Part shown: piece by piece, positions 6,477-14,882 of the stretch
How positions within the stretch are numbered: position 1 is the first letter of the stretch
Layout: each line of letters opens with the position of its first letter
Origin: a virus
Virus record (IMG/VR): IMGVR_UViG_3300049793_000038
Coordinates: 1-57,732 of that record
Length of the DNA stretch: 57,732 bases
Strand: one strand, 5' to 3'
Position numbers and translations under genes: made by a program
The notes under the pieces: model-generated
The model's database searches: none
Seen by the model: only the letters and a program-made list of their open reading frames with translations
What the model was told of the DNA's origin: nothing

Positions 6477-8318
6477 ATGAAATTACTTTACTTGGACGCA
6501 GAAACAAGAGACCACGGTATTGACTCTGGTCTTGGGGCGGGATGGCCATACAAAGACAAGCTTAAAGTAATTGGGTTCTCATTTGCAACTAACGACACCG
6601 CCGCTGAGTGGAGACAAGGCACTAAGAACCTTGTCACACTTGTTTCTCAATGTGATGCTATTGTGTGTCACAATGCTTCATATGATATTGGTATACTTCA
6701 CATGTTAGGCATTGAGTACCAGGATAAGTTGATATATGATACATTACTTATGGCTAAGCTTAACGATAACCGATTAATGAAGTATAATCTAAACTCATTA
6801 GCTGAGAGATACTTTGGTGAGAGTAAGTTAGAAGAAGACTTCATTCCCATTGCTTGGGAGTTGGGGTTAGTTAAAAGTAAATCACAGAATGCAGTTAAGT
6901 ATGCTAAGGGTAATTTAGATAAGGTGTACGCAAAATATCCTGGTGTTGTAGCAGCTTATGCTAATCAGGACGTAGACCTTACTAAGAAGTTATTCCTACA
7001 CCTATTACCAAAGATTGAAGACCAAGACTTTACATTCTATAGTGATCTTATTAAAGCAGTTATACAGACACGAGCTAAAGGTGTTAGAGTTGATATTGCT
7101 AGAATATTTGAATCTAGAGAGATCATAGAGAAAGACCTATTTAAGGTTAATCAAACGCTGAGTTCTTATTTACAAGGCCGCAACCCAAATTCAACACAGC
7201 AACTTGCACAGATATGTGATGAGTTGAACATAACGTATCCACAGACTGCTCTTGGTAATCCTTCAATCACAGCTAAGTGGATTGAACAACAAGATGGAGA
7301 GTTCTTCTCTACACTAAATCAATATAAGAAACTAAACAAACTAATAACTGATTTCATTGATAAGACTGTTGCACTAATTGCCACAGTTGAAAATATAACT
7401 ATTGAAGAAGTTAAGAATCTCAAGTATAGTAGAATACACCCTGAGATAAACATAATGGGAGCTGCTGCAACTGGTAGATTTAGTGGGTCAAACCCCAATA
7501 TCCAACAGGTGCCTAAGCGTGATGAGTATAGTAAACCATTGATTAGAAGTATGTTTGTACCGGAAGACGGTGAGAGTTGGTATTGTGCGGACTTCAGTGC
7601 ACAGGAGCCTAGGCTTCAAGTCCACTATGCTGCACGTATAAACTCGCCAGCTGGTATTAAGATGGCTAAAGATTGGTCTGACAACCCTAATTACGACATG
7701 CATAACGCTGTGGCCATCATGGTTGGAATAGACCGCAAGGCTGCAAAGACTATAAACCTAGGCCTGAGCTACGGTATGGGGGTTGGAAAACTTTCTAAGA
7801 GCCTTGATGTTTCATTAGACTCCGCGAGAGAATTAGTTAAACAGTATCATAAAGGTGCTCCCTATTTAAAAGATTTAGTAAGTGCTGCAAAGAGCAATAT
7901 TGTACACACAGGTTACATAAAAACCATTCTTAACCGTAAGCTTTACAAAGATGATACAGTTTGGGATGATGACGGTCGTGAGAACGATTTCTCGTATAAA
8001 GCCATAAACAAATTAATACAAGGAAGCGCCGCCGATCAGACGATGGCTGCTATGGTTCTTTGTTATAGATATGGCATTGTTATATCGTTTCCAGTTCATG
8101 ACGAATTATGTATTAGCTCCAGTTCCAATCTTGAGATTACTGAGCTTAAGTATATTATGGAGAATGCTATACGATTAAAAGTTCCTAATAAGTCAGAAGT
8201 AACTGTTGGAAATAACTTTGCGGACCAAACTGATTGTAAATTATTATTGAATGAATTTGAGCAACTAGCATTAGTTAAATTTACTGAATCATTTACACCT
8301 TTAATTGATCAGTCCTAA
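6477..8318 (+). CDS. DNA polymerase, family A, with 3'-5' exonuclease
   Basis: 613 aa replicative polymerase. The N-terminal DnaQ-like exonuclease has LYLDAETRD (ExoI), CHNASYDIGIL (ExoII) and YANQDVDLTKK (ExoIII). The polymerase part has GRFSGSNPNIQQVPKR, motif A as DFSAQEPRL (usual form DYSQIELR), motif B RKAAKTINLGLSYGMG and motif C PVHDELC. No 5'-nuclease domain. Length and layout resemble T7 gp5-type polymerases. It sits between the SSB and primase-helicase genes, forming the core replisome operon. Confidence 0.95.
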   Translation: MKLLYLDAETRDHGIDSGLGAGWPYKDKLKVIGFSFATNDTAAEWRQGTKNLVTLVSQCDAIVCHNASYDIGILHMLGIEYQDKLIYDTLLMAKLNDNRLMKYNLNSLAERYFGESKLEEDFIPIAWELGLVKSKSQNAVKYAKGNLDKVYAKYPGVVAAYANQDVDLTKKLFLHLLPKIEDQDFTFYSDLIKAVIQTRAKGVRVDIARIFESREIIEKDLFKVNQTLSSYLQGRNPNSTQQLAQICDELNITYPQTALGNPSITAKWIEQQDGEFFSTLNQYKKLNKLITDFIDKTVALIATVENITIEEVKNLKYSRIHPEINIMGAAATGRFSGSNPNIQQVPKRDEYSKPLIRSMFVPEDGESWYCADFSAQEPRLQVHYAARINSPAGIKMAKDWSDNPNYDMHNAVAIMVGIDRKAAKTINLGLSYGMGVGKLSKSLDVSLDSARELVKQYHKGAPYLKDLVSAAKSNIVHTGYIKTILNRKLYKDDTVWDDDGRENDFSYKAINKLIQGSAADQTMAAMVLCYRYGIVISFPVHDELCISSSSNLEITELKYIMENAIRLKVPNKSEVTVGNNFADQTDCKLLLNEFEQLALVKFTESFTPLIDQS

Positions 8319-8342
8319 ATGACAGCGGGAGGTGCACCATTC

Positions 8343-10034
8343 ATGGAAATAGATTTTGAACTAAAACCACTTGCACGGTATTGCACCAAATGTCCTAGGT
8401 GCAGTATGGTGCGAAAGAAACAAAGTACGAAGTCATTAAGCGTTTTCAGGGACGGTGATAGTTTTATACGTGTGAAGTGTAATCATGATTCAGAATGTGA
8501 TTACGGTAAAATGACACGGTTTAAAGATCCCGAACCTGATTTAGATTTAAAAGAAACAGTTGTGCAGGAAGACTTGATACTAACGGTTATCGATAGTGAC
8601 GCTGAACTACCGAAAACTTGGCAGAATGGGACTGTTTACTGGTATAAGGATGTTTTAGGTAGAGCACAGTATGGTGTTATTCGATACCCAAGTAAAGCCT
8701 TTGCCCCCTTAGTTATGTTAAAGAGTGGTGAATGGCGCGGGGGTGCTGGAGTTAAGTATCCCACAGGTCAGTCATTGTTTGGAGCTGAAGGCCTTCAAGG
8801 TAAGTCCAAAGTAATTATTGTTGAGGGCGAGAAATCCGCAGTAGCAGGTCAAGAAAAGTTTAAGAATACTGAGTATGCAGTTGTAACTTGGCGTGGGGGG
8901 TCTAATAGTGTAAATAACGGGGCGTGGAATTTACTTAAAGGTAAACGTGAAATAGTTCTGTGGCCCGACAATGATCTACCAGGTATTAAAGCAATGCAAG
9001 AGATTGCTAAATTATTACCAGCTAGCACGGTTAAGTTATTAGATGTATCGCACTTACCAGCTGGTTCGGATGTTGCAGATGACCCAAGTAAAGAGGATGT
9101 GGCTAAAGCCTTTGCAAATGCCTCTTTATTATCAAACACTGAGCGCGCTCCTATGACTCTGGATCAGATTAAGGCGCAGAATGAGTTTTTGAATAAGTAT
9201 AAACTCACTGGCTTTCCTGTTCTAGATGTTAATTTAAAGTTGCCGCCTTCTGGTGTATTTATTGTTGAGGGAAGGACTGGGCATGGAAAGTCGGCTTTTG
9301 CTATTAACCTTGCAGATAACTTTATTAAGGCTGGCAACAGAGTCGTTATCTTTAGCTATGAGATGCCGGCATCAAGGATACTGGGAAGATTAGTGCGTAT
9401 TAGTAATCCCGATATACCGGTAGCTGAAGCATTGATGGATGAACATGTACCGGAGTATTTGATTGAATCCATAAAGACAGGGCAGCTTGAGATCTATGAT
9501 CAGTCTGCACAGTTTAAAGCGAATGATCTAGTACAACTTCTGGATTCACCAGAGTATAACGATGCTTTAATAGTATTAGATTACATTCAGATTGTTCCGA
9601 TGTCGGGGGCTAGGTATGAAAAGCATGAGGCCATAAAGGAGCAGCTTATGGACCCACTAAGGGTAGCAGCTAATAACCATGGGTTTCTGGTTGCTGCCTT
9701 AAGTCAGTTGACACCAAATTACGCATCCCCCGAGCTAGATAGCCCTAGGGAATGTAGAGATATACATATGTCAGCTGAAGCAGTGTTTAGAGTTTGGAAT
9801 AGAGACTCGTTTGCAACACACCCTATTTACGATGCTATTGATAGTAATTATGCATTACATGTTATAAAGAATAGGGATGGGGAATCTAATCAAGTGTTTA
9901 ATTGCTCGTTAACTGGAGGCGTGCTTGTTACTCCGAAGTCTTTAATGACACCTAAAGAAGTTCTACAGCATTTAAAGAATGCTAGAAACAATAGAAACAA
10001 GATGCCAACTGCAACATCTACGGAGGCGTTCTAA
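8343..10034 (+). CDS. DNA primase-helicase (TOPRIM + DnaB-type)
   Basis: A bifunctional replication protein like T7 gp4, about 563 aa. An N-terminal zinc module (Cys 14, 17, 20, 46, 52), then TOPRIM (VIIVEGEKSA, LWPDND), then a DnaB/RecA-like helicase with Walker A EGRTGHGKSAFA, H1a FSYEMP, Walker B LIVLDYIQIVP and the AALSQL motif. I chose ATG 8343 because GGGAGGTG (8327-8334) is correctly spaced for it. The upstream in-frame ATG 8319 lies before that site and would add 8 residues. Confidence 0.93.
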   Translation: MEIDFELKPLARYCTKCPRCSMVRKKQSTKSLSVFRDGDSFIRVKCNHDSECDYGKMTRFKDPEPDLDLKETVVQEDLILTVIDSDAELPKTWQNGTVYWYKDVLGRAQYGVIRYPSKAFAPLVMLKSGEWRGGAGVKYPTGQSLFGAEGLQGKSKVIIVEGEKSAVAGQEKFKNTEYAVVTWRGGSNSVNNGAWNLLKGKREIVLWPDNDLPGIKAMQEIAKLLPASTVKLLDVSHLPAGSDVADDPSKEDVAKAFANASLLSNTERAPMTLDQIKAQNEFLNKYKLTGFPVLDVNLKLPPSGVFIVEGRTGHGKSAFAINLADNFIKAGNRVVIFSYEMPASRILGRLVRISNPDIPVAEALMDEHVPEYLIESIKTGQLEIYDQSAQFKANDLVQLLDSPEYNDALIVLDYIQIVPMSGARYEKHEAIKEQLMDPLRVAANNHGFLVAALSQLTPNYASPELDSPRECRDIHMSAEAVFRVWNRDSFATHPIYDAIDSNYALHVIKNRDGESNQVFNCSLTGGVLVTPKSLMTPKEVLQHLKNARNNRNKMPTATSTEAF

Positions 10035-10054
10035 TGAAATTAAAGGTATGGTAA
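10034..10054 (+). promoter_or_regulatory. Six-codon leader ORF coupling translation
   Basis: Strong GGAGG (about 10022-10026) precedes ATG 10034, which overlaps the helicase stop and encodes only MKLKVW before TAA at 10052-10054. That stop overlaps ATG 10054 of the next gene (TAATG). The good ribosome site therefore serves a mini-ORF that hands ribosomes to the real gene. Confidence 0.45.
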
Positions 10055-10479
10055 TGGAAAAGCCTATTACAGTTGGTAAGTTAAAACATTTACCATATCC
10101 TAGAATGCTTATACAAGCTTTCCAGGCATTGTTTGATGATTCTGATGTTATTACGTTTTGGCCTTTAGAGTTAGGGACTGGTTTAACCGCTGTGTTTCAC
10201 ATTGTTAAAGTTCCAGACCTTATACTACATAGGTATGAGTTTGTAAAATCAGAGTTTATATTTATGGAACCGTACACAGATCTTTACCTTAGAGACTTTA
10301 TGGAATTTCTAGTGAGCATTGAAGAAAGGTTAGAAGGTGATGATTTATTGGATAAAATTAGTTGGTTGGATAATAGAACTACTGAAACAAAAGAGTTCGA
10401 AGCCCTCCGACATTTCTACTGGTATAAACACGGATATGCAGCCTATCCCTTTACAGAGGAGTCTAGTGATAATGACTAA
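10054..10479 (+). CDS. Hypothetical protein
   Basis: 141 aa from ATG 10054 (MEKPITVGKL). An in-frame opening extends upstream into the helicase gene but lacks a ribosome site, so I reject the longer form. Mixed alpha/beta composition with many aromatic residues. No recognised motif. It overlaps the next gene by 8 bases and sits among nucleotide and DNA metabolism genes. Confidence 0.7.
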   Translation: MEKPITVGKLKHLPYPRMLIQAFQALFDDSDVITFWPLELGTGLTAVFHIVKVPDLILHRYEFVKSEFIFMEPYTDLYLRDFMEFLVSIEERLEGDDLLDKISWLDNRTTETKEFEALRHFYWYKHGYAAYPFTEESSDND

Positions 10480-10897
10480 TCAACCCCAAGGCCTAAAGCA
10501 TGATGAAGGTAAATTAAGGTTAGACTTAATACCTCCAACCCTAGAAGAAGCCGTAGCTAGGGTGCTGATGAATGGTGCCTTGAAGTATGAAGATAATAAC
10601 TGGTTGAAGGGTGTACCGTTCTCAAAGAACTATGGTGCAGCTAAGCGTCATCTGGATAAGTGGTATCGTGGTGTTGACTTTGATGCTGAGTCTGGTTTAA
10701 ACCACTTAGCACATGCCATTACAGACTTAATGATGATACTACACTTCCAAATGCTTAACGATACCTCTTGTGACGACCGTCCGTACAAAGGTTTACCACT
10801 AGCTCCAGAGGCCTTACCGGTTGATGAACCTACTGTGCCTGAGATAACTGCACCTATTGAAGCCATTGAAGGGGAAACTAGTACTAATGGAAATTAA
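10472..10897 (+). CDS. MazG-like dATP/dGTP diphosphohydrolase (DUF5664 type)
   Basis: 141 aa from ATG 10472, preceded by AGAGGAG. Conserved pattern: GLKHDEGKLRLDLIPP, MNGALKYEDNNWLKG, AAKRHLDKWYRG and ESGLNHLAHAITDLMM, with Glu/Asp/His ligands of an all-alpha NTP pyrophosphohydrolase. The family removes dNTPs and occurs in many phages, including 2-aminoadenine (Z-genome) phages as MazZ. No PurZ or DatZ is found here, so a Z genome is not supported. It likely tunes nucleotide pools. Confidence 0.85.
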   Translation: MTNQPQGLKHDEGKLRLDLIPPTLEEAVARVLMNGALKYEDNNWLKGVPFSKNYGAAKRHLDKWYRGVDFDAESGLNHLAHAITDLMMILHFQMLNDTSCDDRPYKGLPLAPEALPVDEPTVPEITAPIEAIEGETSTNGN

Positions 10898-11660
10898 CTC
10901 AACTGATATCACTAGAAAAATACTTTTCTTAGACATCGAGAACATTGCAAGACCAGAGAATATATTTAGAACATCAGGTAAGTGGCAACGACCGGCTGGG
11001 TTTAGTTCGGATCTCGCGTACATACTGTGCTTTGGATATAAGTGGTTGCATGAACCTGAGGCTAAGTGTATACTTAAAGATAAGAAACTATTTAAAAGTA
11101 ACCCCATAGGGGATGCTGAACTAATGCAACCAATATATGATGTTATAAAGGAAGCTGATGTTGTAGTATCTTGGTATGGGGCTGGCCATGACATGCCGTT
11201 TACAACAGCTCGATTAGCGGCATCTGGGTTGTATTTAGATAGAAAGATTCCGCACTTGGATCTATATAAGACTGCTAAGTCGGCTTTCTCTATGTCTAGT
11301 AACCGCCTGGACGCTGTGGCTGAATTCCTTGGGGCTGAGCGTAAGGATAAAATCAGTTATGCTAACTGGCCAATGACATGGGCGGGTGATTGGGATGCAT
11401 ACAAGCTTATTGCTGATTACTGTGAACAGGATGTATTAGTTCTAGAGTCACTGTATCATAAGATGCTTCCACTGGTAACTAATCATCCTAACATGGTTAA
11501 GCCAAAGTCCTTTAAAGAGCCGTGTGGTCAATGTACAAAGTGCGGCAGCACTAATGTTATTAAGGCTGGGTTTTGGATTGCTAACCAAGCTACTTATCAG
11601 AAGTATGCTTGTAAGAATTGTCACAGTCATGTTAAAGGTGAAAAAGTTGACAGGTTCTAA
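10887..11660 (+). CDS. DEDD-type 3'-5' exonuclease with C-terminal zinc ribbon
   Basis: 257 aa from ATG 10887. RNase H-like exonuclease fold: ILFLDIEN (motif I, D and E), VVSWYGAGHDMPF (motif II) and IADYCEQDVLVLESLY (motif III). The C-terminus carries a four-Cys zinc ribbon (CTKCGSTN, CKNCHSH), probably for nucleic-acid binding. It may process DNA ends or RNA during replication. It overlaps the MazG-like gene by 11 bases. An ATG at 10857 would add 10 residues. Confidence 0.82.
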   Translation: MEINSTDITRKILFLDIENIARPENIFRTSGKWQRPAGFSSDLAYILCFGYKWLHEPEAKCILKDKKLFKSNPIGDAELMQPIYDVIKEADVVVSWYGAGHDMPFTTARLAASGLYLDRKIPHLDLYKTAKSAFSMSSNRLDAVAEFLGAERKDKISYANWPMTWAGDWDAYKLIADYCEQDVLVLESLYHKMLPLVTNHPNMVKPKSFKEPCGQCTKCGSTNVIKAGFWIANQATYQKYACKNCHSHVKGEKVDRF

Positions 11661-11685
11661 TATATAAATCATGGAGGTTCAGCAT

Positions 11686-11937
11686 ATGGGTGTTATGAAT
11701 AAAACAACAGTGGATAACTATAAGAAGACGTTGACATCTTATGCGGAACTGTATGAGCTCTTTAGTACAGGCAAGCGCAAAGGGAAGATGTCTTTTGTGA
11801 ATGATGAGAAGTTGGTTAAAGAAGTTATGCAGATGGCTGCTTATTTGAGGATGTTGGAAGCTCTATATCCTACCCTTAAAGATTATAAGCCAGCAAGCTA
11901 TAAAGCTATCTATTATTCTATTAAGAAAGGAAAGTGA
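11686..11937 (+). CDS. Small hypothetical protein
   Basis: 83 aa, helical and basic at the C-terminus (SIKKGK). GGAGGTT at 11673-11679 sets the start at ATG 11686 rather than 11671. Unrecognised. It is followed immediately by another small basic protein. Confidence 0.7.
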   Translation: MGVMNKTTVDNYKKTLTSYAELYELFSTGKRKGKMSFVNDEKLVKEVMQMAAYLRMLEALYPTLKDYKPASYKAIYYSIKKGK

Positions 11938-11939
11938 TT

Positions 11940-12299
11940 ATGGCTAAATCTACAAAGCCCTTTAAGCAGTATATAACAACACATTCCAAATATCACCCGT
12001 GGGATTACACGTTTCTCTATAGACATATCTATGTATCTTTGAAGGATATGAAGCCCTTTATCATTGGTAAGAATTCTAATCATGTTATTTCTAAACGATT
12101 TATACGAACTTTTAAAGAAGCCCTGGAGCTAGCTAGACGCGTATCTAAAGGTAAGGTTCACAGTAAAGGGTTTCCCTCTAGATACAGGACAGTAGACCAC
12201 GAAGTTAGAGATAGAATACGTAACGGAAGTAAAGAAGAGAAGATGATAGCTAAATTATTGTATTTAATTTATAAACATTCCCAACGTTGGTGGGATTAG
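11940..12299 (+). CDS. Small basic hypothetical protein
   Basis: 119 aa from ATG 11940, with AAGGAAAG upstream. Rich in Lys, Arg and aromatics (HSKYHPWDYTFLYRHIY), ending in HSQRWWD. The composition suggests nucleic-acid or membrane-surface contact, but I recognise no family. It ends the replication operon before the promoter at 12303. Confidence 0.7.
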   Translation: MAKSTKPFKQYITTHSKYHPWDYTFLYRHIYVSLKDMKPFIIGKNSNHVISKRFIRTFKEALELARRVSKGKVHSKGFPSRYRTVDHEVRDRIRNGSKEEKMIAKLLYLIYKHSQRWWD

Positions 12300-12302
12300 C
12301 TA

Positions 12303-12330
12303 TTGACTTTAGTGTATAAACCCTTATATC
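12303..12330 (+). promoter_or_regulatory. Sigma-70-like promoter
   Basis: TTGACT (12303-12308), 16-bp spacer, TATATC (12325-12330), the same hexamers as the promoter at 420. It lies in the 76-base gap before the phoH gene. Confidence 0.6.
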
Positions 12331-12375
12331 ATGTAATGTAATAGTAGTTTTACCTATTCACATGAGGAGACAGAT

Positions 12376-13167
12376 ATGGCCAGACGTCATGTAAACACAG
12401 ACGCCGAATCAGGTTATAGTGCATCCCGACGAAAAGAGCCCCCAAGGAAACGTACAAAAGAAGACAAGGGTTTTCATAAAACTACACAAGCTGCTGAGAC
12501 CAGGCTTGCGTCTAAACAAGTAGTTCCCCAAACTGATAATCAACAGATACTGTGGGACACACTAAACTCACGTACCTTGACGATGGTAACCGGTCCTGCT
12601 GGTTCTGGTAAAACATACCTTGCTGTTCATGCAGCGGCACAAGCATTAGCTCGTAAAGAAGTTAATCAGATACTGGTATCTAGAACCATGGCAACTGTTG
12701 GTGCGGAGATAGGGCACTTACCAGGAACTGAGGTTGAGAAGATGGCGCCCTACGTAGCCCCTATGTTGGAGGCGCTAAATGAGTTCTTTGGTAAGTATGA
12801 AGTTGAGAAGATGATTAAGGCTGAGATCATTAAGATTGTGCCTGTAGCCTTGTTACGTGGTTATACCTTTAAGCACTCTTACGTACTTATAGATGAAGCA
12901 CAGAACATGACAGCACATGAGCTTAAGACCGTACTCACTCGTTTAGGTGAAGGATCTAAGATGGCTGTTATGGCCGACGTTGCGCAGGTAGATTGTACCC
13001 ATAGGAACTTCAATAGCGGGCTATTAGATTTTATGAATCGCTTACTTGTTTATACCCAGTCTGTAGCCTCAGAATTTATTGGTGTGGTTACTTTGACAAA
13101 TGACGATGTGGTTAGATCCGCGATTGTTAGAGAAATACTGGAAATATATGATGTAGAGGTGTGCTGA
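12376..13167 (+). CDS. phoH: PhoH-like ATPase
   Basis: 263 aa with a basic N-terminal extension (about 1-45). Walker A GPAGSGKTYLAVHAA and Walker B YVLIDEAQNMT are clear, with the PhoH pattern VSRTMATVGAEIGHLPG. PhoH is common in phages. Its role is unsettled, with RNA helicase/NTPase activity proposed for the family. It opens a transcript behind the 12303 promoter that leads into the ribonucleotide reductase region. Confidence 0.92.
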   Translation: MARRHVNTDAESGYSASRRKEPPRKRTKEDKGFHKTTQAAETRLASKQVVPQTDNQQILWDTLNSRTLTMVTGPAGSGKTYLAVHAAAQALARKEVNQILVSRTMATVGAEIGHLPGTEVEKMAPYVAPMLEALNEFFGKYEVEKMIKAEIIKIVPVALLRGYTFKHSYVLIDEAQNMTAHELKTVLTRLGEGSKMAVMADVAQVDCTHRNFNSGLLDFMNRLLVYTQSVASEFIGVVTLTNDDVVRSAIVREILEIYDVEVC

Positions 13168-13718
13168 TGCCAGCAGAGGTATTCGGAGATGGGGACATAT
13201 TTGATCGCTTAACAATTATAGGATGTTACCATGAGAAAGTAGGTTTTAAGTGGAAACATTTATGTCAGTGTGAATGTGGGGTTGTTAAGTCAGTGTATGG
13301 CACAGATATGCAACAAGGGAAGACTAGAAGTTGTGGATGCCTAAATAGAGAGAGCTCTACTAAAAGAAATACGACCCACGGTCATGGAGGTATGACTGGA
13401 GGTAGTAACAATTCTATCACATATACCACGTGGCAATCCATGAAAGCTAGGTGCTATAACGTCAACCAGAACTGTTATTATCATTATGGAGGTAATGGCA
13501 TAACCGTTTGTGACAGCTGGAAAGATGATTTTGCTCAATTTCTTAAGGATATGGGAGAACGCCCCAGTAGGGATTACTGCTTAGATAGGGTTGACTCTGA
13601 AAAGAATTACGAACCTGGAAATTGTCGATGGGTGACTAAAGCAGACAATGCCAGGTTTGCAGTTATGAAACGAGAAGAAAACATTCGCAAGAGGAAAGAA
13701 TTAGATGAGTTCGAATAA
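13167..13718 (+). CDS. Homing-endonuclease-like protein (zinc ribbon + HNH/AP2-type)
   Basis: 183 aa starting in a TGATG overlap with phoH. The N-terminal zinc ribbon (CQCECG, SCGC) is followed by the homing-type domain with YTTWQSMKARCYN, YGGNGITVCDSW, FLKDMG, LDRVDSEKNYEPGNCRW. It is a full-length relative of 56392-56892, and 1611-1922 is a truncated copy. It probably nicks or cuts DNA to spread itself. It is inserted between phoH and the patatin gene without disturbing either, as expected for a free-standing homing gene. Confidence 0.82.
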   Translation: MPAEVFGDGDIFDRLTIIGCYHEKVGFKWKHLCQCECGVVKSVYGTDMQQGKTRSCGCLNRESSTKRNTTHGHGGMTGGSNNSITYTTWQSMKARCYNVNQNCYYHYGGNGITVCDSWKDDFAQFLKDMGERPSRDYCLDRVDSEKNYEPGNCRWVTKADNARFAVMKREENIRKRKELDEFE

Positions 13719-14598
13719 TATAAAAGTGCTTAGTTTAGACGGCGGTGGCGTTCGTGGTTTACATACATTAGCAGTGCTACAAGAATTAGAAACAACTTAT
13801 GGGTTTAAAGTTAAAGATCATTTTGATGTCTTTGGAGGCACTTCAACTGGAGGCCTTCTAGCTGTTCTATATGCAGCTGGTTATGAGACCAGTGACCTGT
13901 TGAATCTTTATAATGTTGAGATACCAAAGATATTTACAAAAGGTGTGTGGCGCAAGGTGACCTCAGGGTTTGGCTTGTTTGATGAGAAGTATTCCAACAA
14001 AGCACTAAGTGCAGCGGCAATGAAGTATGTTGGTACCACTACAATGAACGAATTGAAGAAACCAGCATATGTTACGACAGTAGACATTACATCTACTATG
14101 ACCAAGGTTATTGGACCCGATAGCCAGATGCTTGCCAGGCTAGCGGTGTTATCTACATCTGCAGCGCCTACCTACTTCCCGCCTGTTAGTGTTGGGGATA
14201 CAGCATTAGTTGATGGAGGCTTGGTTGCTAACAATCCGTCAGTAGCGCTTATAACAGAAGTTATGAAAGACCATAAGCTAAAGACACCTGTGAAGATACA
14301 AATGCTTTCTGTTGGGACCGGTTATTGCCCTCATGGTATTACGTTAAAGCGGGCTGAGGGAATGGGCGCACTTGAGTGGGCCGGCCCTATATCGGGAACT
14401 ATGATGTCCGTGCAATCGGGATTCTATCATGACATAGCTAAGGTACTACTTGGTAAAAATTACCTACGGATTAACTCAGAGATGCCTCATGATGTCGCTC
14501 TTGATAGTCTTGACAAGGATGATTGGGACTTGCTTATGGAAATTGGTAAAGAGACTGCAAAGTCTACTTTGAAAGCGGACTTAGAGTTTATATTGTAA
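13705..14598 (+). CDS. Patatin-like phospholipase
   Basis: 297 aa with an intact patatin catalytic dyad: oxyanion loop DGGGVRG (about 12-18), nucleophile elbow GTSTGG, and Asp in VDGGLVANNP. It would hydrolyse acyl chains of lipids. The KVLSLDGGGVRGL form resembles plant patatins and bacterial CapV-type phospholipases used in CBASS defence. In a phage it could act on the host membrane, in lysis or in lipid turnover. No signal peptide. It overlaps the preceding gene by 14 bases. The defence-like resemblance is by motif only. Confidence 0.9.
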   Translation: MSSNNIKVLSLDGGGVRGLHTLAVLQELETTYGFKVKDHFDVFGGTSTGGLLAVLYAAGYETSDLLNLYNVEIPKIFTKGVWRKVTSGFGLFDEKYSNKALSAAAMKYVGTTTMNELKKPAYVTTVDITSTMTKVIGPDSQMLARLAVLSTSAAPTYFPPVSVGDTALVDGGLVANNPSVALITEVMKDHKLKTPVKIQMLSVGTGYCPHGITLKRAEGMGALEWAGPISGTMMSVQSGFYHDIAKVLLGKNYLRINSEMPHDVALDSLDKDDWDLLMEIGKETAKSTLKADLEFIL

Positions 14599-14620
14599 CC
14601 CATAATAGATGGAGGTTCAC

Positions 14621-14869
14621 ATGACTAAAGTAGTTGACGTTAGTTGGATTGAAGAGAACGTTTACATGGTCACATACAATGGAGTGGTGTACTGTGTGGA
14701 AACTAATACCAACAACACTGAATCTCCAATTTCTATACATGTTAATGGATCATTACGTGGGATTGAGCTTAGAACTGATGAAGGTTTATATGCTTGTGAT
14801 ATAGATTACTCAGGGCAATATAAATTAGAACAGGTAGAAGACAGTAATGGAAATCCATTAAGTATTTGA
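14621..14869 (+). CDS. Small hypothetical protein
   Basis: 82 aa, predicted beta-rich, acidic. GGAGGTT at 14611-14617 favours ATG 14621 over 14609. Unrecognised. It lies just ahead of the ribonucleotide reductase gene and is probably co-transcribed. Confidence 0.7.
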   Translation: MTKVVDVSWIEENVYMVTYNGVVYCVETNTNNTESPISIHVNGSLRGIELRTDEGLYACDIDYSGQYKLEQVEDSNGNPLSI

Positions 14870-14882
14870 AATTGAGGTAAGT

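Noticed and set aside
10472-10897. 2-aminoadenine (Z) genome, suggested by the MazZ-like enzyme and family A polymerase
   Set aside because: No PurZ-like adenylosuccinate synthetase or DatZ was found in any translated gene; this MazG-type family also occurs in ordinary phages.
13705-14598. CBASS defence operon around the patatin gene
   Set aside because: No CD-NTase, Cap2/Cap3 or other CBASS component lies nearby; neighbours are phoH, a homing gene and RNR.
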